Part shown: one piece after another, positions 1-9,138 of the stretch
Layout: each line of letters opens with the position of its first letter
Position numbering within the stretch: position 1 is the stretch's first letter
Assembly (NCBI RefSeq): GCF_001477055.1
Contig: NZ_LDRK01000019.1
Coordinates: forward strand, 1 to 35,220
Reading direction: 5' to 3'
Origin: Leucobacter chromiiresistens
Lineage (GTDB): Bacteria > Actinomycetota > Actinomycetes > Actinomycetales > Microbacteriaceae
DNA: 35,220 nucleotides
Position numbers and translations under genes: made by a program
The notes under the pieces: model-generated
The model's database searches: none
Seen by the model: only the letters and a program-made list of their open reading frames with translations
Told to the model about the DNA's origin: nothing

Positions 1-42
1 CGATTCAGTCTAGCGGCGCGCACGCGCCGCTAGACTGAATCG
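1..42. promoter_or_regulatory. 42-bp perfect palindrome, divergent promoter/operator or terminator
   Basis: Bases 1-20 and 23-42 are perfect reverse complements around a 2-base centre (CA). Each arm carries TAGACT reading outward (31-36 on plus, 12-7 on minus), which fits the TANNNT -10 pattern. On the minus strand TAGACT is followed by 6 nt to the window edge, the same spacing as the leaderless promoter of the dehydrogenase at 7808-9097, which also uses TAGACT. It may therefore be a symmetric divergent promoter. A bidirectional terminator hairpin is the alternative, because the gene to the left is not visible. Confidence 0.5.
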
Positions 43-43
43 G

Positions 44-49
44 TACTCT
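44..49 (+). promoter_or_regulatory. Putative -10 element upstream of glfT2
   Basis: TACTCT fits TANNNT and lies just outside the palindrome. It would give a leader of about 25 nt containing a purine-rich Shine-Dalgarno sequence (GAGAGG, 66-71) nine bases before the ATG at 81. The TAGACT at 31-36 is an alternative -10 element. Confidence 0.35.
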
Positions 50-80
50 GCCCGCCGCACGCCCAGAGAGGCTCGCTCCG

Positions 81-1985
81 ATGCCGACCACCCTGCAGAA
101 CGTCGTCTTCCCCGTCGCCAAGGACCCGGACGTGCTGCCGCTCTACGCGGACGCCGAGACCTGGACCACGGTGCGCAACCGGCCCGTGCGCCTCAGCGAG
201 AACGCGCACATCGATCACGTGCTCTCTCGCGACAGCATGCGCGTGCGCTCGGGTCACCGGGTCTCGTTCGCGAGCTACTTCAACGCGTTCCCGGCGGCGT
301 ACTGGCAGCACTGGACGGTCGTCGACCGCGTGCGGCTCGAGCTGACCACGCAGGGCCCCGGCACCATCATCGTGTACCGCTCGAACGCATCGGGCGTGCA
401 GCAGCGCGTCGACTCGCGCGCGGTGACCGGCAGCGCCACCTCCACGTTCGATCTCTCCCTGCGCTCCTTCAGCGACGGCGGCTGGTACTGGTTCGATCTC
501 ATCGCGAGCACGGAGGATCTCGAGCTGCAGGGCGGGCACTGGTCGACCGACGCTCAGCCGGTGGAGACGGGCAAGCTCAGCCTGGGCATGACCACGTACA
601 ACAAGCCCGACTACTGCGTCGGCACGCTCCGCACCGTCGCCGACAACCCCGGGCTGCTCGACGGCATCGATCGCATCTTCCTGGTCGATCAGGGTACGCA
701 GAAGGTGCGCGACGAGGCCGGGTTCGACGAGGTGGCGGCGGCGCTCGGCGAGAAGCTGCAGGTCATCGAGCAGGGCAACCTGGGCGGCTCGGGCGGGTTC
801 GCGCGCTCGATGGCCGAGACGCTGGAGCGGGAGGACAGCGACTTCCTGCTCCTGCTCGACGACGACGTGGAGTTCGAGGCGGAGAGCGCGCTCCGCGCCC
901 TGCAGTTCGGCCGTTTCAACCGCACGCCGGTGATCGTGGGCGGCCACATGTTCGATCTGCTCGACAAGCCCGTGCTGCACGCCTGGGCCGAGGTGGTGCG
1001 GCCCGGCCCGTTCCTCTGGGGCCCCTCCTTCGAGGAGCAGCACCGTCACGACTTCCGCAAGCGCAACCTGCGGCAGACCCCGTGGATGCACGCCCGCCTC
1101 GACGCCGATTACAACGGCTGGTGGATGTGCATGATCCCGAAGAAGATCATCGCCGAGATCGGCCTGTCGCTGCCGGTGTTCATCAAGTGGGACGACGCGG
1201 AGTACGGCCTGCGCGCCCGCGCCGCCGGGTTCCGCACGGTGTCGATGCCCGGCGTGGCCCTCTGGCACGTCTCCTGGATCGACAAGGACGACTCGCAGGA
1301 CTGGCAGGCGTTCTTCCACACCCGCAACCGCATCATCGCCGGCCTGCTGCACTCCGACCAGCCGGGCAGCGGCAAGCTGCTGCAGAACAGCGGCCGGCAG
1401 GACATCAAGAAGCTGCTGAACATGCAGTACTACGCGACGCAGCTCGCGGTCGACGGCATGCGCTCGGTGCTGCGGGGCCCGAGCGGTCTCCATGAGGATC
1501 TGCCGAAGGACATGCCCGCGGCCCGGGCCCGGGCGGCGGATTTCCCCGAGACGCACGTGTACCGCTCCGGCGATCCCGATACGCCGCACGCGCGCGGCGG
1601 CCGCGCGCTCCCGCTGCTCAAGAAGCCGAAGGATTACCCCACGGGCCTCCGCCTCGGCGCGTTCACCGCGCGCATGATCCCGGTCCACTGGCGGCGCACC
1701 GTGAGCGAGCACGACGCGCAGGCGCCCGAGCTGGAGTACGCGAAGGTGGACGCGCTGTGGTGGCGCATTCCGCGCCACTCGAGCGTGCTCATCGGGGCGG
1801 CCGACGGCAGCGGCAAGATGTGGTACCGCCACGATCGCGCCAAGTTCCGCCGCCTGCTGAAGCAGTCGCGCGACCTGGTGCGCGAGATCGAGAAGAACTG
1901 GGATCGCCTCGCCGCCGAGTATCGTGCGGCGCTGCCGCAGATCACCTCGGCCGAGGAGTGGAAGCGCACCTTCGAGGGGCGCTGA
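81..1985 (+). CDS. glfT2: GlfT2-like galactofuranosyltransferase (galactan polymerase)
   Basis: At 634 aa it matches the size and layout of mycobacterial GlfT2: an N-terminal beta-rich domain (about 1-165), a GT-A catalytic domain of the GT2 class (about 166-400) and a helical C-terminal domain. Visible catalytic features are the metal-binding DDD at 260-262, the WDDAE motif with D371 and D372, and H396 in LWHVSW. These correspond to the Mn-binding and catalytic-base residues known for GlfT2. Family role: processive transfer of Galf from UDP-Galf, with alternating linkages, onto a lipid-linked galactan primer at the inner membrane face. The ATG at 81 has a GAGAGG Shine-Dalgarno. The UDP-Galf source (glf) lies 1.6 kb away on the other strand and a GlfT1-like gene lies at 6752. 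The linkage pattern cannot be read from sequence. Confidence 0.9.
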   Translation: MPTTLQNVVFPVAKDPDVLPLYADAETWTTVRNRPVRLSENAHIDHVLSRDSMRVRSGHRVSFASYFNAFPAAYWQHWTVVDRVRLELTTQGPGTIIVYRSNASGVQQRVDSRAVTGSATSTFDLSLRSFSDGGWYWFDLIASTEDLELQGGHWSTDAQPVETGKLSLGMTTYNKPDYCVGTLRTVADNPGLLDGIDRIFLVDQGTQKVRDEAGFDEVAAALGEKLQVIEQGNLGGSGGFARSMAETLEREDSDFLLLLDDDVEFEAESALRALQFGRFNRTPVIVGGHMFDLLDKPVLHAWAEVVRPGPFLWGPSFEEQHRHDFRKRNLRQTPWMHARLDADYNGWWMCMIPKKIIAEIGLSLPVFIKWDDAEYGLRARAAGFRTVSMPGVALWHVSWIDKDDSQDWQAFFHTRNRIIAGLLHSDQPGSGKLLQNSGRQDIKKLLNMQYYATQLAVDGMRSVLRGPSGLHEDLPKDMPAARARAADFPETHVYRSGDPDTPHARGGRALPLLKKPKDYPTGLRLGAFTARMIPVHWRRTVSEHDAQAPELEYAKVDALWWRIPRHSSVLIGAADGSGKMWYRHDRAKFRRLLKQSRDLVREIEKNWDRLAAEYRAALPQITSAEEWKRTFEGR

Positions 1986-2003
1986 TCCCGGGGCGCCGTT
2001 TGC

Positions 2004-2009
2004 TACGCT
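2004..2009 (+). promoter_or_regulatory. Leaderless -10 element (TACGCT) for small ORF
   Basis: TACGCT fits TANNNT and sits 7 nt before the ATG at 2017, placing the likely transcription start on or next to the start codon. The same arrangement recurs before other genes of this window. Confidence 0.5.
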
Positions 2010-2016
2010 GGATCCG

Positions 2017-2148
2017 ATGACTTCGCACGGGTTCCCGCAGACCTTCACTCCGGTGGAGTGGATGCTGTCGCACCCGGGCACCAACGGGTACGTCTCCTCC
2101 TGGGGCGCCATGCTCTCGGGCACCACCCCCACGTTCGCCGCAGCCTAG
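2017..2148 (+). CDS. Small hypothetical protein, 43 aa, leaderless
   Basis: An ATG to TAG reading frame of 43 codons lies in the glfT2-nhaA gap. Nearly every third position is G or C, as in the surrounding genes, and codon choice looks like real coding sequence. It has no Shine-Dalgarno, but a TACGCT -10 element lies 7 nt before the ATG, as expected for a leaderless actinobacterial mRNA. The peptide begins MTSHGFPQTF, contains VEWMLSHPGTNGYVSSWGAM, and has no clear membrane segment or signal peptide. I do not recognise a family. It ends 94 nt before nhaA and could be an independent small protein or a leader that couples to nhaA. Confidence 0.55.
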   Translation: MTSHGFPQTFTPVEWMLSHPGTNGYVSSWGAMLSGTTPTFAAA

Positions 2149-2199
2149 AACGGCGCCGGCACCGTGGTCTGCTCTGCAGCCACGCCGATGCGCGCTGCC

Positions 2200-2229
2200 G
2201 TTCACGAACTGTTCAGACTGCGAGTGAAC
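2200..2229 (+). promoter_or_regulatory. Inverted repeat upstream of nhaA, possible operator
   Basis: GTTCAC at 2200-2205 and GTGAAC at 2224-2229 form a 6-bp inverted repeat, with a GAACTGTTC dyad between them. The pair lies directly before the nhaA Shine-Dalgarno (GGGAGA, 2233-2238). Position suggests a regulator site, but no regulator gene is nearby and the arms are short. Confidence 0.25.
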
Positions 2230-2242
2230 CCTGGGAGACGCT

Positions 2243-3583
2243 GTGGCATCCACGCCCCGAACACCTGATCAGACCGTTCCGCGTTACGGAACCTTCTCGG
2301 AAGCGCGCAGGATCAGCACGATCCTCCGCAAGGAAGCCGTCGGCGGCATCCTGCTCGTCTGCGCGGCCCTCGTCGCGATCGTCTGGGCGAACTCGCCGGG
2401 CGCCGACACGTACTTCGCCCTGCGCGACTGGGAGTTCGGGTACGAGCCCTGGCACCTGCGCCTCAGCCTCGGCGCCTGGGCCGCCGACGGCCTGCTCGCG
2501 ATCTTCTTCTTCCTCGTCGGCCTGGAGCTGAAGCGCGAATTCGTCGCGGGCGACCTCAAGCACGTGCGCACCGCGATGCTGCCGATCGCGGCCGCGGTCG
2601 GCGGCGTGCTCGTGCCGGCCGGCATCTACGCCGCGGTGGTCTGGTCGCATCCCGAACTGCGCGCCGGGTGGGCGATCCCCACGGCCACCGACATCGCGTT
2701 CGCGGTCGCCGTACTCGCGATCATCGGCTCGAAGCTGCCCGCCGCGCTCCGCATCTTCCTGCTCACGCTCGCCGTCGTCGACGACCTGCTCGCGATCAGC
2801 ATCATCGCGATCTTCTACACCGACAGCATCGCGGTGCTGCCGCTCCTGCTCGCGATCCTCTCCATCGCGGTCTACGGAGCGATCGCCCAGGGCTTCCGCC
2901 GGTTCTTCAGCACGCGCCCGCTCGCCGCCTGGATCGTGCTGCTGCCGATCGGCGTCACCGCCTGGGCGTTCATGCACGCATCCGGCATCCACGCGACCAT
3001 CGCGGGCGTGCTGCTCGGCTTCACGATTCCGGTGCTGCACTCCCGGCGCGACGAGCAGCGCACCGCTCCAGGCCTCGCCGAGGAGTTCGAGCACCGGTTC
3101 CGCCCCATCTCGGCGGGCCTCGCCGTGCCGATCTTCGCCTTCTTCGCCGCGGGAGTCTCGGTGGGCGGCTGGGAGGGCCTGCGCGCGGCCGCCGCGAACC
3201 CCGTCACGTTCGGAATCGTGACCGCGCTCGTGCTGGGCAAGCCGGTCGGCATCGTGCTCACGACCTGGCTGGTCACGAAGGCGACGCGCACACGGCTCGA
3301 TCCGGCGCTGCGCTGGATCGACATCGTCGGCGTCGGTCTGCTCGCGGGGATCGGGTTCACGGTGTCGCTGCTGGTCGCCGAGCTCAGCTTCGCCGCGGGC
3401 AGCCCGGCTCACGACACCGCGAAGGCGGCGATTCTCGCGGCATCGGTGATCGCCGCCGCACTCGCCGCGATCCTGCTCGGCGCGCGCAACCGCCAGTACG
3501 GGCGCGTGCAGCGCCGCGACCGGGTGGACGCCGACGGCGACGGAGTGCCCGACGTGCATCAGGGCGCTCCGCCGCAGGCGTGA
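2243..3583 (+). CDS. nhaA: Na+/H+ antiporter NhaA
   Basis: A 446-aa polytopic membrane protein of the NhaA family, which exchanges external protons for cytoplasmic Na+ or Li+. The functional aspartates are visible: D150 in PTATD and the D180-D181 pair in VVDDLLAI. Their 30-residue spacing equals that of D133 and D163/D164 in E. coli NhaA. The [16 protein letters not shown] segment is also typical. The start is GTG at 2243, preceded by GGGAGA. The cytoplasmic C-terminus (about 415-446) is charged and contains DADGDGVPD, resembling a calcium-binding loop. It sits between glfT2 and glf, converges on glf with a 16-bp gap, and has no evident link to glycan synthesis. Confidence 0.95.
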   Translation: MASTPRTPDQTVPRYGTFSEARRISTILRKEAVGGILLVCAALVAIVWANSPGADTYFALRDWEFGYEPWHLRLSLGAWAADGLLAIFFFLVGLELKREFVAGDLKHVRTAMLPIAAAVGGVLVPAGIYAAVVWSHPELRAGWAIPTATDIAFAVAVLAIIGSKLPAALRIFLLTLAVVDDLLAISIIAIFYTDSIAVLPLLLAILSIAVYGAIAQGFRRFFSTRPLAAWIVLLPIGVTAWAFMHASGIHATIAGVLLGFTIPVLHSRRDEQRTAPGLAEEFEHRFRPISAGLAVPIFAFFAAGVSVGGWEGLRAAAANPVTFGIVTALVLGKPVGIVLTTWLVTKATRTRLDPALRWIDIVGVGLLAGIGFTVSLLVAELSFAAGSPAHDTAKAAILAASVIAAALAAILLGARNRQYGRVQRRDRVDADGDGVPDVHQGAPPQA

Positions 3584-3599
3584 GTCGGGGCGGGCCCGC

Positions 3600-4823
<1,224 letters not shown>

Positions 4824-4871
4824 TCAGGGAGCGTCTGATGAACGGCGCAGAAACGAGCAGCTCCTCCGCCC

Positions 4872-6755
4872 ATGCCCTTCATCGCGACTCCGCAGGGTCT
4901 CACCCTCCCCGACCTCACCGAGGACGTTCGGTCGGTCGACGTGCACTTCGGCGAGCAACGGGTGTGGTCCATCGACCTGCTGGATCGCGACGAGGCTCCG
5001 ACGCAGGCGCTGCCCTGGCCGCCCGCGCTGCACCCGCACCTCACGGGATCGGCCGACGTGGTGCTGCGCCGCTCGGGCGACGGGGAGGAGCTCGGCCGGT
5101 CGCGCGTCGCCTTCTCCGACGAGCCGCACCCGACCCGCGTGGTGGATGCCGAGGGCATCCCGCTCGCCATCAACAAGTGGGGGCGGCTCGGGAAGACGCT
5201 GGGAGCGGGGAACGCGGGCGTGCAGGAGCGCATCCTCGACCGCACCGAGGAGATCATCGGGCACCTCGTCGACATGGGGCTGCGGCCGTTCGTCGTCGGC
5301 GGCACGCTGCTCGGCGGCGTGCGCGAGGGCGCACTGCTGCCCCACGACGACGACGCCGACGTGGCGTACCTCTCGGAGCTGCGCAATCCCGCCGACGTGG
5401 CGCGCGAGGGCTTCGCCGTGGGGCATCGCCTGCAGCAGCTCGGGTACGAGCTCGTGCGGCACAGTGCGACGCACATGCAGCTCTACTTCCGCACCCCGGC
5501 CGGGTCGGTGGATCACTACGTCGACGTCTTCACCGCCTTCTTCACCGATGACGGCATGATCAATCAGCCGTTCCACGTGCGCGGGCCGCTGCGCGCGGAC
5601 CAGATGCTGCCGTTCGGCTCGGTGCAGATCGCGGGGCGCCCGTTCCCGGCGCCGGCGGATCCCGAGGCCTGGCTCGTCATCAACTACGACGAGAACTGGC
5701 GCACGCCCATCCCCGGCTATCATCTCGGCACGCCGCGCAGCACGTCGCGGCGCTTTCAGAGCTGGTTCGGCTCGTACCACTTCAAGCGCGACTTCTGGAA
5801 CGAGTTCTACGCGGCCGACCACGACGCGGATCCCGATGCGCAGTGGGGCTCGGGCGCCGAGTGGATTCTGGCCCACCGCGATGCTCTGCGCTCCCCCGTG
5901 CTGCTCGAGCTCGGCGCCGGGAGCGGCGCGCTCTCGGCGCGGCTGAGCGGCGAGCCGGGAGGCCATCGCACGCGGGTGATCGCCTCCGACTACTCCTCCA
6001 GCGCGCTCTCCGCGGCGCGCGCACGCGCGCGCGGGGGCGCGAACGCCGATGCGGGCGCGGAGCCCGGCTTCGAGACCGACCACCTCAACCTCTACCGCAC
6101 GCTCTCCCTCGACGTCTTCCGACGCCTCGGGGTCACCGGGCCCGTCGACATCGTCGCGAACCATCTGCTCGAACAGATCGGCCACATCGCCCGCGCGAAC
6201 ACGCTGCGCCTGATCCGCATGGCGCTGCGCTCCGGCGGCACCGTGCTCGCGACCGCGTACCGCGAGCACGCTGCGGACGTGTCGTTCGGCGACCCGACGA
6301 CGTGGCACCTGAGTACGATCGACTTGGCTCGAGAAGCGCGAGCGTACGGCCTCGACATCGATGTCGAGCCGATCGACCCGCAGTCGCACGAGCTCGAACG
6401 ACGGCCCTACGGGGTCAGGTTCACCCTCGGAGACGCCCCGCCCATTCGCAAGGAGATCTCGATGAAGCAACGCCTGAAGCGACTCGTCATGCGCGCTCGC
6501 CCCACCGGCGCACGCGCGCAGATCGAAGCGCTCACCGAGCGCGTCGGCGAGCTCGAGAACGAGCTCGACGAGTACCGCCGCGACAGCCTGCGCGTCGCCG
6601 AGCTGCTCGACCTCGCCGAGCAGCGCCTCACTCCGACCCCGGCGTCGATGGACGGCGGAGCGGGCGACGGAGCGGGCGGCACCGGCACCGGCACCGCCCA
6701 CCCCGCGGCGACTCCCGAACACCCCCACAGCGAGACCCCGAGAGCGGAAGCATGA
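4872..6755 (+). CDS. LicD-family phosphotransferase fused to SAM methyltransferase
   Basis: A 627-aa protein with three parts. Residues about 105-310 are a LicD/fukutin-related domain: GGTLLGGVREG at 143-153, then PHDDDAD at 157-163, the metal-binding signature of enzymes that move phosphocholine or polyol-phosphate onto glycans. Residues about 325-510 form a class I methyltransferase with motif LLELGAGSG at 344-352. Residues about 545-585 look like a coiled coil (IEALTERVGELENELDEY), followed by a Gly/Thr-rich tail. The first 100 residues are unassigned. The next gene overlaps by ATGA, so it is translationally coupled to a galactofuranosyltransferase, suggesting it modifies the galactan. No choline uptake or activation gene is seen, so the phospho-substituent is unknown. 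The Shine-Dalgarno is weak at 4872; a better-placed one serves an out-of-frame ATG at 4838. Confidence 0.75.
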   Translation: MPFIATPQGLTLPDLTEDVRSVDVHFGEQRVWSIDLLDRDEAPTQALPWPPALHPHLTGSADVVLRRSGDGEELGRSRVAFSDEPHPTRVVDAEGIPLAINKWGRLGKTLGAGNAGVQERILDRTEEIIGHLVDMGLRPFVVGGTLLGGVREGALLPHDDDADVAYLSELRNPADVAREGFAVGHRLQQLGYELVRHSATHMQLYFRTPAGSVDHYVDVFTAFFTDDGMINQPFHVRGPLRADQMLPFGSVQIAGRPFPAPADPEAWLVINYDENWRTPIPGYHLGTPRSTSRRFQSWFGSYHFKRDFWNEFYAADHDADPDAQWGSGAEWILAHRDALRSPVLLELGAGSGALSARLSGEPGGHRTRVIASDYSSSALSAARARARGGANADAGAEPGFETDHLNLYRTLSLDVFRRLGVTGPVDIVANHLLEQIGHIARANTLRLIRMALRSGGTVLATAYREHAADVSFGDPTTWHLSTIDLAREARAYGLDIDVEPIDPQSHELERRPYGVRFTLGDAPPIRKEISMKQRLKRLVMRARPTGARAQIEALTERVGELENELDEYRRDSLRVAELLDLAEQRLTPTPASMDGGAGDGAGGTGTGTAHPAATPEHPHSETPRAEA

Positions 6756-7741
6756 CCGAATCCGAATCCGAGTTCCATCCCGGCACGCACCCCGTGCCCG
6801 TCGTCGGCGCTGCGCTCTCCGCAGACAGCGTCCGCGCACGCGTCGCCGCCGTGATCGTGACGTTCAATCGTCTGGCGAAGCTGCCGCAGACCCTGGCGAC
6901 CGTGGGGGCGCAGAGCCACGAGTGCGACTGGATCGTCGTCGTGAACAACGCGTCGACGGACGGCACGAAGGAGTACCTCGACGGTCTCGAAGACCCGCGG
7001 CTCGTGGTGCTGCACCTCGACGAGAACCTCGGCGGCGCGGGCGGCTTCGAGCACGGCATGGCGCACGGTGTGAATCTCGGCGCCGACTTCGTCTGGATCA
7101 TGGACGACGACTGCTACCCCGATCCCGACGCCCTCGCGACGCTGCTCGAGCAGCGCGACGCCTCGTCGCGCGCACTCGGCCGCGAGGTGCCGTTCGCCTG
7201 CTCGATCGTGAAGTACATCGATGGATCGCTGTGCGAGATGAACAACCCGATCACCACGTGGGACTGGCCCCGCGCGTACCTCGCGGGCGTCAAGTCGCTG
7301 CTCGTGGTCGAGTGCACCTTCGTCTCGGTGCTCGTGCCGCGCTGGGCGATCGAGGAGCAGGGGCTGCCGCTCGGCGAGTACTTCATCTGGTTCGACGACA
7401 AGGAGTACACGAAGCGGCTCACCCACGCGTACGGCCCGGGCATCATCGCGCTCGACAGCGAGGTCGTGCACGACATGGGCGTGAACGCGGGCGTGAACTA
7501 CCGCTTCATCGACGAGAGCAACGTCTGGAAGTTCGAGAAGGGCGCCCGCAACCAGGCCTCGTACCGGCTGCGCCGAGAGGGCCGCGTCTCCTACCTCATG
7601 TACTACCGGCGCCTGTTCCTCGAGATGCGCGAGGGCGGGGTGGCGAAGCCCGTGCGCAAGCGCATGTTCCGCGCGCTCAAGGAGGCGCGCTCGTTCGACC
7701 CGCAGCCGCGGTTCCCGAACGATCCGCGCTACCGGCGCTGA
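6752..7741 (+). CDS. glfT1: GlfT1-like galactofuranosyltransferase (GT2)
   Basis: A 329-aa GT-A enzyme of family GT2. Residues 31-40 (VAAVIVTFNR) open the nucleotide-binding fold, ENLGGAGGFEHGM (91-103) matches the galactofuranosyltransferase signature, the metal-binding DDD is at 118-120, and FIWFDDKEY (211-219) is the acceptor-side acidic motif. A conserved VVHDMG with H240 follows. In mycobacteria GlfT1 adds the first Galf residues to the lipid-linked linker before GlfT2 polymerises, and that role is inferred here from similarity and context. It overlaps the LicD fusion gene by 4 bp (ATGA at 6752-6755) and ends just before a strong hairpin. A side-chain Galf transferase is the alternative reading. 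Confidence 0.8.
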   Translation: MTESESEFHPGTHPVPVVGAALSADSVRARVAAVIVTFNRLAKLPQTLATVGAQSHECDWIVVVNNASTDGTKEYLDGLEDPRLVVLHLDENLGGAGGFEHGMAHGVNLGADFVWIMDDDCYPDPDALATLLEQRDASSRALGREVPFACSIVKYIDGSLCEMNNPITTWDWPRAYLAGVKSLLVVECTFVSVLVPRWAIEEQGLPLGEYFIWFDDKEYTKRLTHAYGPGIIALDSEVVHDMGVNAGVNYRFIDESNVWKFEKGARNQASYRLRREGRVSYLMYYRRLFLEMREGGVAKPVRKRMFRALKEARSFDPQPRFPNDPRYRR

Positions 7742-7752
7742 GCGCCCGCCAG

Positions 7753-7797
7753 ACGACGAACGCCGCCGCGATGCGATATCGCGGCGGCGTTCGTCGT
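7753..7797. terminator. Perfect 20-bp hairpin, bidirectional terminator
   Basis: Arms 7753-7772 and 7778-7797 are exact reverse complements of 20 bp around a 5-nt loop (GCGAT). It lies between the convergent ends of the GlfT1-like gene and the nucleotide-sugar dehydrogenase. There is no long T tract on either side, which is common for actinobacterial terminators. Confidence 0.85.
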
Positions 7798-7807
7798 TGC
7801 AGTCGGC

Positions 7808-9097
7808 TCAGGCGCCGATGACGATGCGCGGCACCCCGGTCCACTTCGCCGGATCGGTGGCGTTGCGGCCGTCGGCGAACAGCTTGATCTCGGGGAAGTC
7901 GGCGGGCCCGAGCGCGAGGTAGTCGGCGTGGTCGGCCTGCAGGATCGCGACGTCCACCGGATCGCCGATCGTGTGCGCCGTGAACCCGTACCCCGCCAGC
8001 TCCTCATCGGAGAACAGGGGGTCGTGCACGGTGACGACGGCGCCCCGTTCCACGAGCGCCTCGACCGTCGGGAAGACGCCGGAGACCGCGGTCTCCTTCA
8101 CGCCGCCGCGGTACGCTGCGCCGAGCACGACGACGCGCTGCCCCGAGAGGTCGCCGATGGTCTGCTGCACGCGATCCACCACGTACGACGGCATGGTCGC
8201 GTTGTAGTTGCGGGCGGTGCGCACGATGTCGGCGTCGGGGTCGGTCGACAGGTACAAGCGCGGGTACACCGGGATGCAGTGGCCGCCGACGGCGATGCCC
8301 GGGCGGTGGATGTGGCTGAACGGCTGCGAGTTGCACGCCTCGATCACCTTGTACACGTCGATACCCGCGGTGTCGGCGAAGCGCGCGAACTGGTTCGCGA
8401 GGCCGATGTTCACGTCACGGTACGTCGTCTCGGCGAGCTTCGCCATCTCGGCGGCTTCGGCGGTGCCCATGTCCCAGACGCCGTTGGGCCGGGGCAGATC
8501 GGTGCGCTCGTCGAAGGTGAGCACCGACTCGTAGAAGTCGATCGCCTTGCGGGTGCCGGCCTCGTTCAGACCGCCCACGAGCTTCGGGTACTTCTTCAGG
8601 TCGGCGTAGACGCGGCCGGTGAGCACGCGCTCGGGCGAGAACACGAGGTGGAAGTCGGTGCCCTCGGCGAGCCCGGAGACCTCCTCGATGAGCGGCTTCC
8701 AGCGGCCGCGCGTCGTGCCGACGGGCAGGGTGGTCTCGTAGGAGACGAGGGTGCCGGGGGTCAGGTGCTCGGCGAGCGAGCGCGTCGCCGCATCCATCCA
8801 CTTGAAGTCGGGCTCCCAGGTCTCCTCGTCGACGAGGAGCGGCACGACGAGCACGACCGCGTCGGCCCCGGGAATGGCGTCGGCGTAATCGCTCGTCGCG
8901 CGCAGCGTGCCCGCGGGCACCTGCTCGGCGAGCTTCTCGGCGAGGCCCGCCTCGCCGGGGAACGGCTCTTCTCCGCGGTTGATGCAGTCGACCAGAGCCT
9001 GGTTGACGTCGACCCCCACGACCTCGTGCCCCATCGAGGCGTACTGCGTGGCGAGCGGGAGCCCGATCTTTCCGGTGGCGACGACTGCAATTTTCAC
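7808..9097 (-). CDS. UDP-sugar 6-dehydrogenase (WbpA/WecC-like)
   Basis: A 429-aa NAD-dependent enzyme of the UDP-glucose/UDP-HexNAc dehydrogenase family, oxidising the C6 hydroxyl of a UDP-sugar to a carboxylate in two steps. The N-terminal Rossmann motif reads VVATGKIGLPLA (residues 6-16), with Ala replacing the usual first glycine. The catalytic cysteine is C274 in GGHCIPVYP. The HCIP form is typical of the UDP-N-acetylhexosamine subgroup (WbpA, WecC) rather than UDP-glucose dehydrogenase, so UDP-GlcNAcA or UDP-ManNAcA is the likely product. K220 and N230 fit the conserved active-site lysine and asparagine. The start is GTG at 9097, with TAGACT 6 nt upstream and no Shine-Dalgarno, hence leaderless. 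Confidence 0.85.
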   Translation of the reverse strand: MKIAVVATGKIGLPLATQYASMGHEVVGVDVNQALVDCINRGEEPFPGEAGLAEKLAEQVPAGTLRATSDYADAIPGADAVVLVVPLLVDEETWEPDFKWMDAATRSLAEHLTPGTLVSYETTLPVGTTRGRWKPLIEEVSGLAEGTDFHLVFSPERVLTGRVYADLKKYPKLVGGLNEAGTRKAIDFYESVLTFDERTDLPRPNGVWDMGTAEAAEMAKLAETTYRDVNIGLANQFARFADTAGIDVYKVIEACNSQPFSHIHRPGIAVGGHCIPVYPRLYLSTDPDADIVRTARNYNATMPSYVVDRVQQTIGDLSGQRVVVLGAAYRGGVKETAVSGVFPTVEALVERGAVVTVHDPLFSDEELAGYGFTAHTIGDPVDVAILQADHADYLALGPADFPEIKLFADGRNATDPAKWTGVPRIVIGA

Positions 9098-9103
9098 GGG
9101 ATC

Positions 9104-9109
9104 AGTCTA
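9104..9109 (-). promoter_or_regulatory. Leaderless -10 element (TAGACT) for the UDP-sugar dehydrogenase
   Basis: TAGACT on the minus strand is followed by GATCCC and then the GTG at 9097-9095. It is the same hexamer as in both arms of the palindrome at 1-42, with the same 6-nt spacing. Confidence 0.5.
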
Positions 9110-9138
9110 GCGCCACGGCATGCGGCCCGGCTGATCCC

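Noticed and set aside
30..2132. 700-codon open frame on the minus strand opposite glfT2
   Set aside because: It is antisense to a gene with clear catalytic motifs; its product is Arg/His/Ala/Val-rich with no recognisable domain, as expected from high-GC shadow frames.
4838..5551. 237-codon plus-strand frame with a good Shine-Dalgarno
   Set aside because: After the first 12 codons it runs out of frame through the LicD domain and yields an Arg/Ala-rich product. Only its start region is of interest, as noted for the LicD start.
9098..9138. GGGATCAG / CTGATCCC inverted repeat as a terminator
   Set aside because: The 25-nt loop and the position over the TAGACT -10 element fit chance or promoter sequence better than a terminator.
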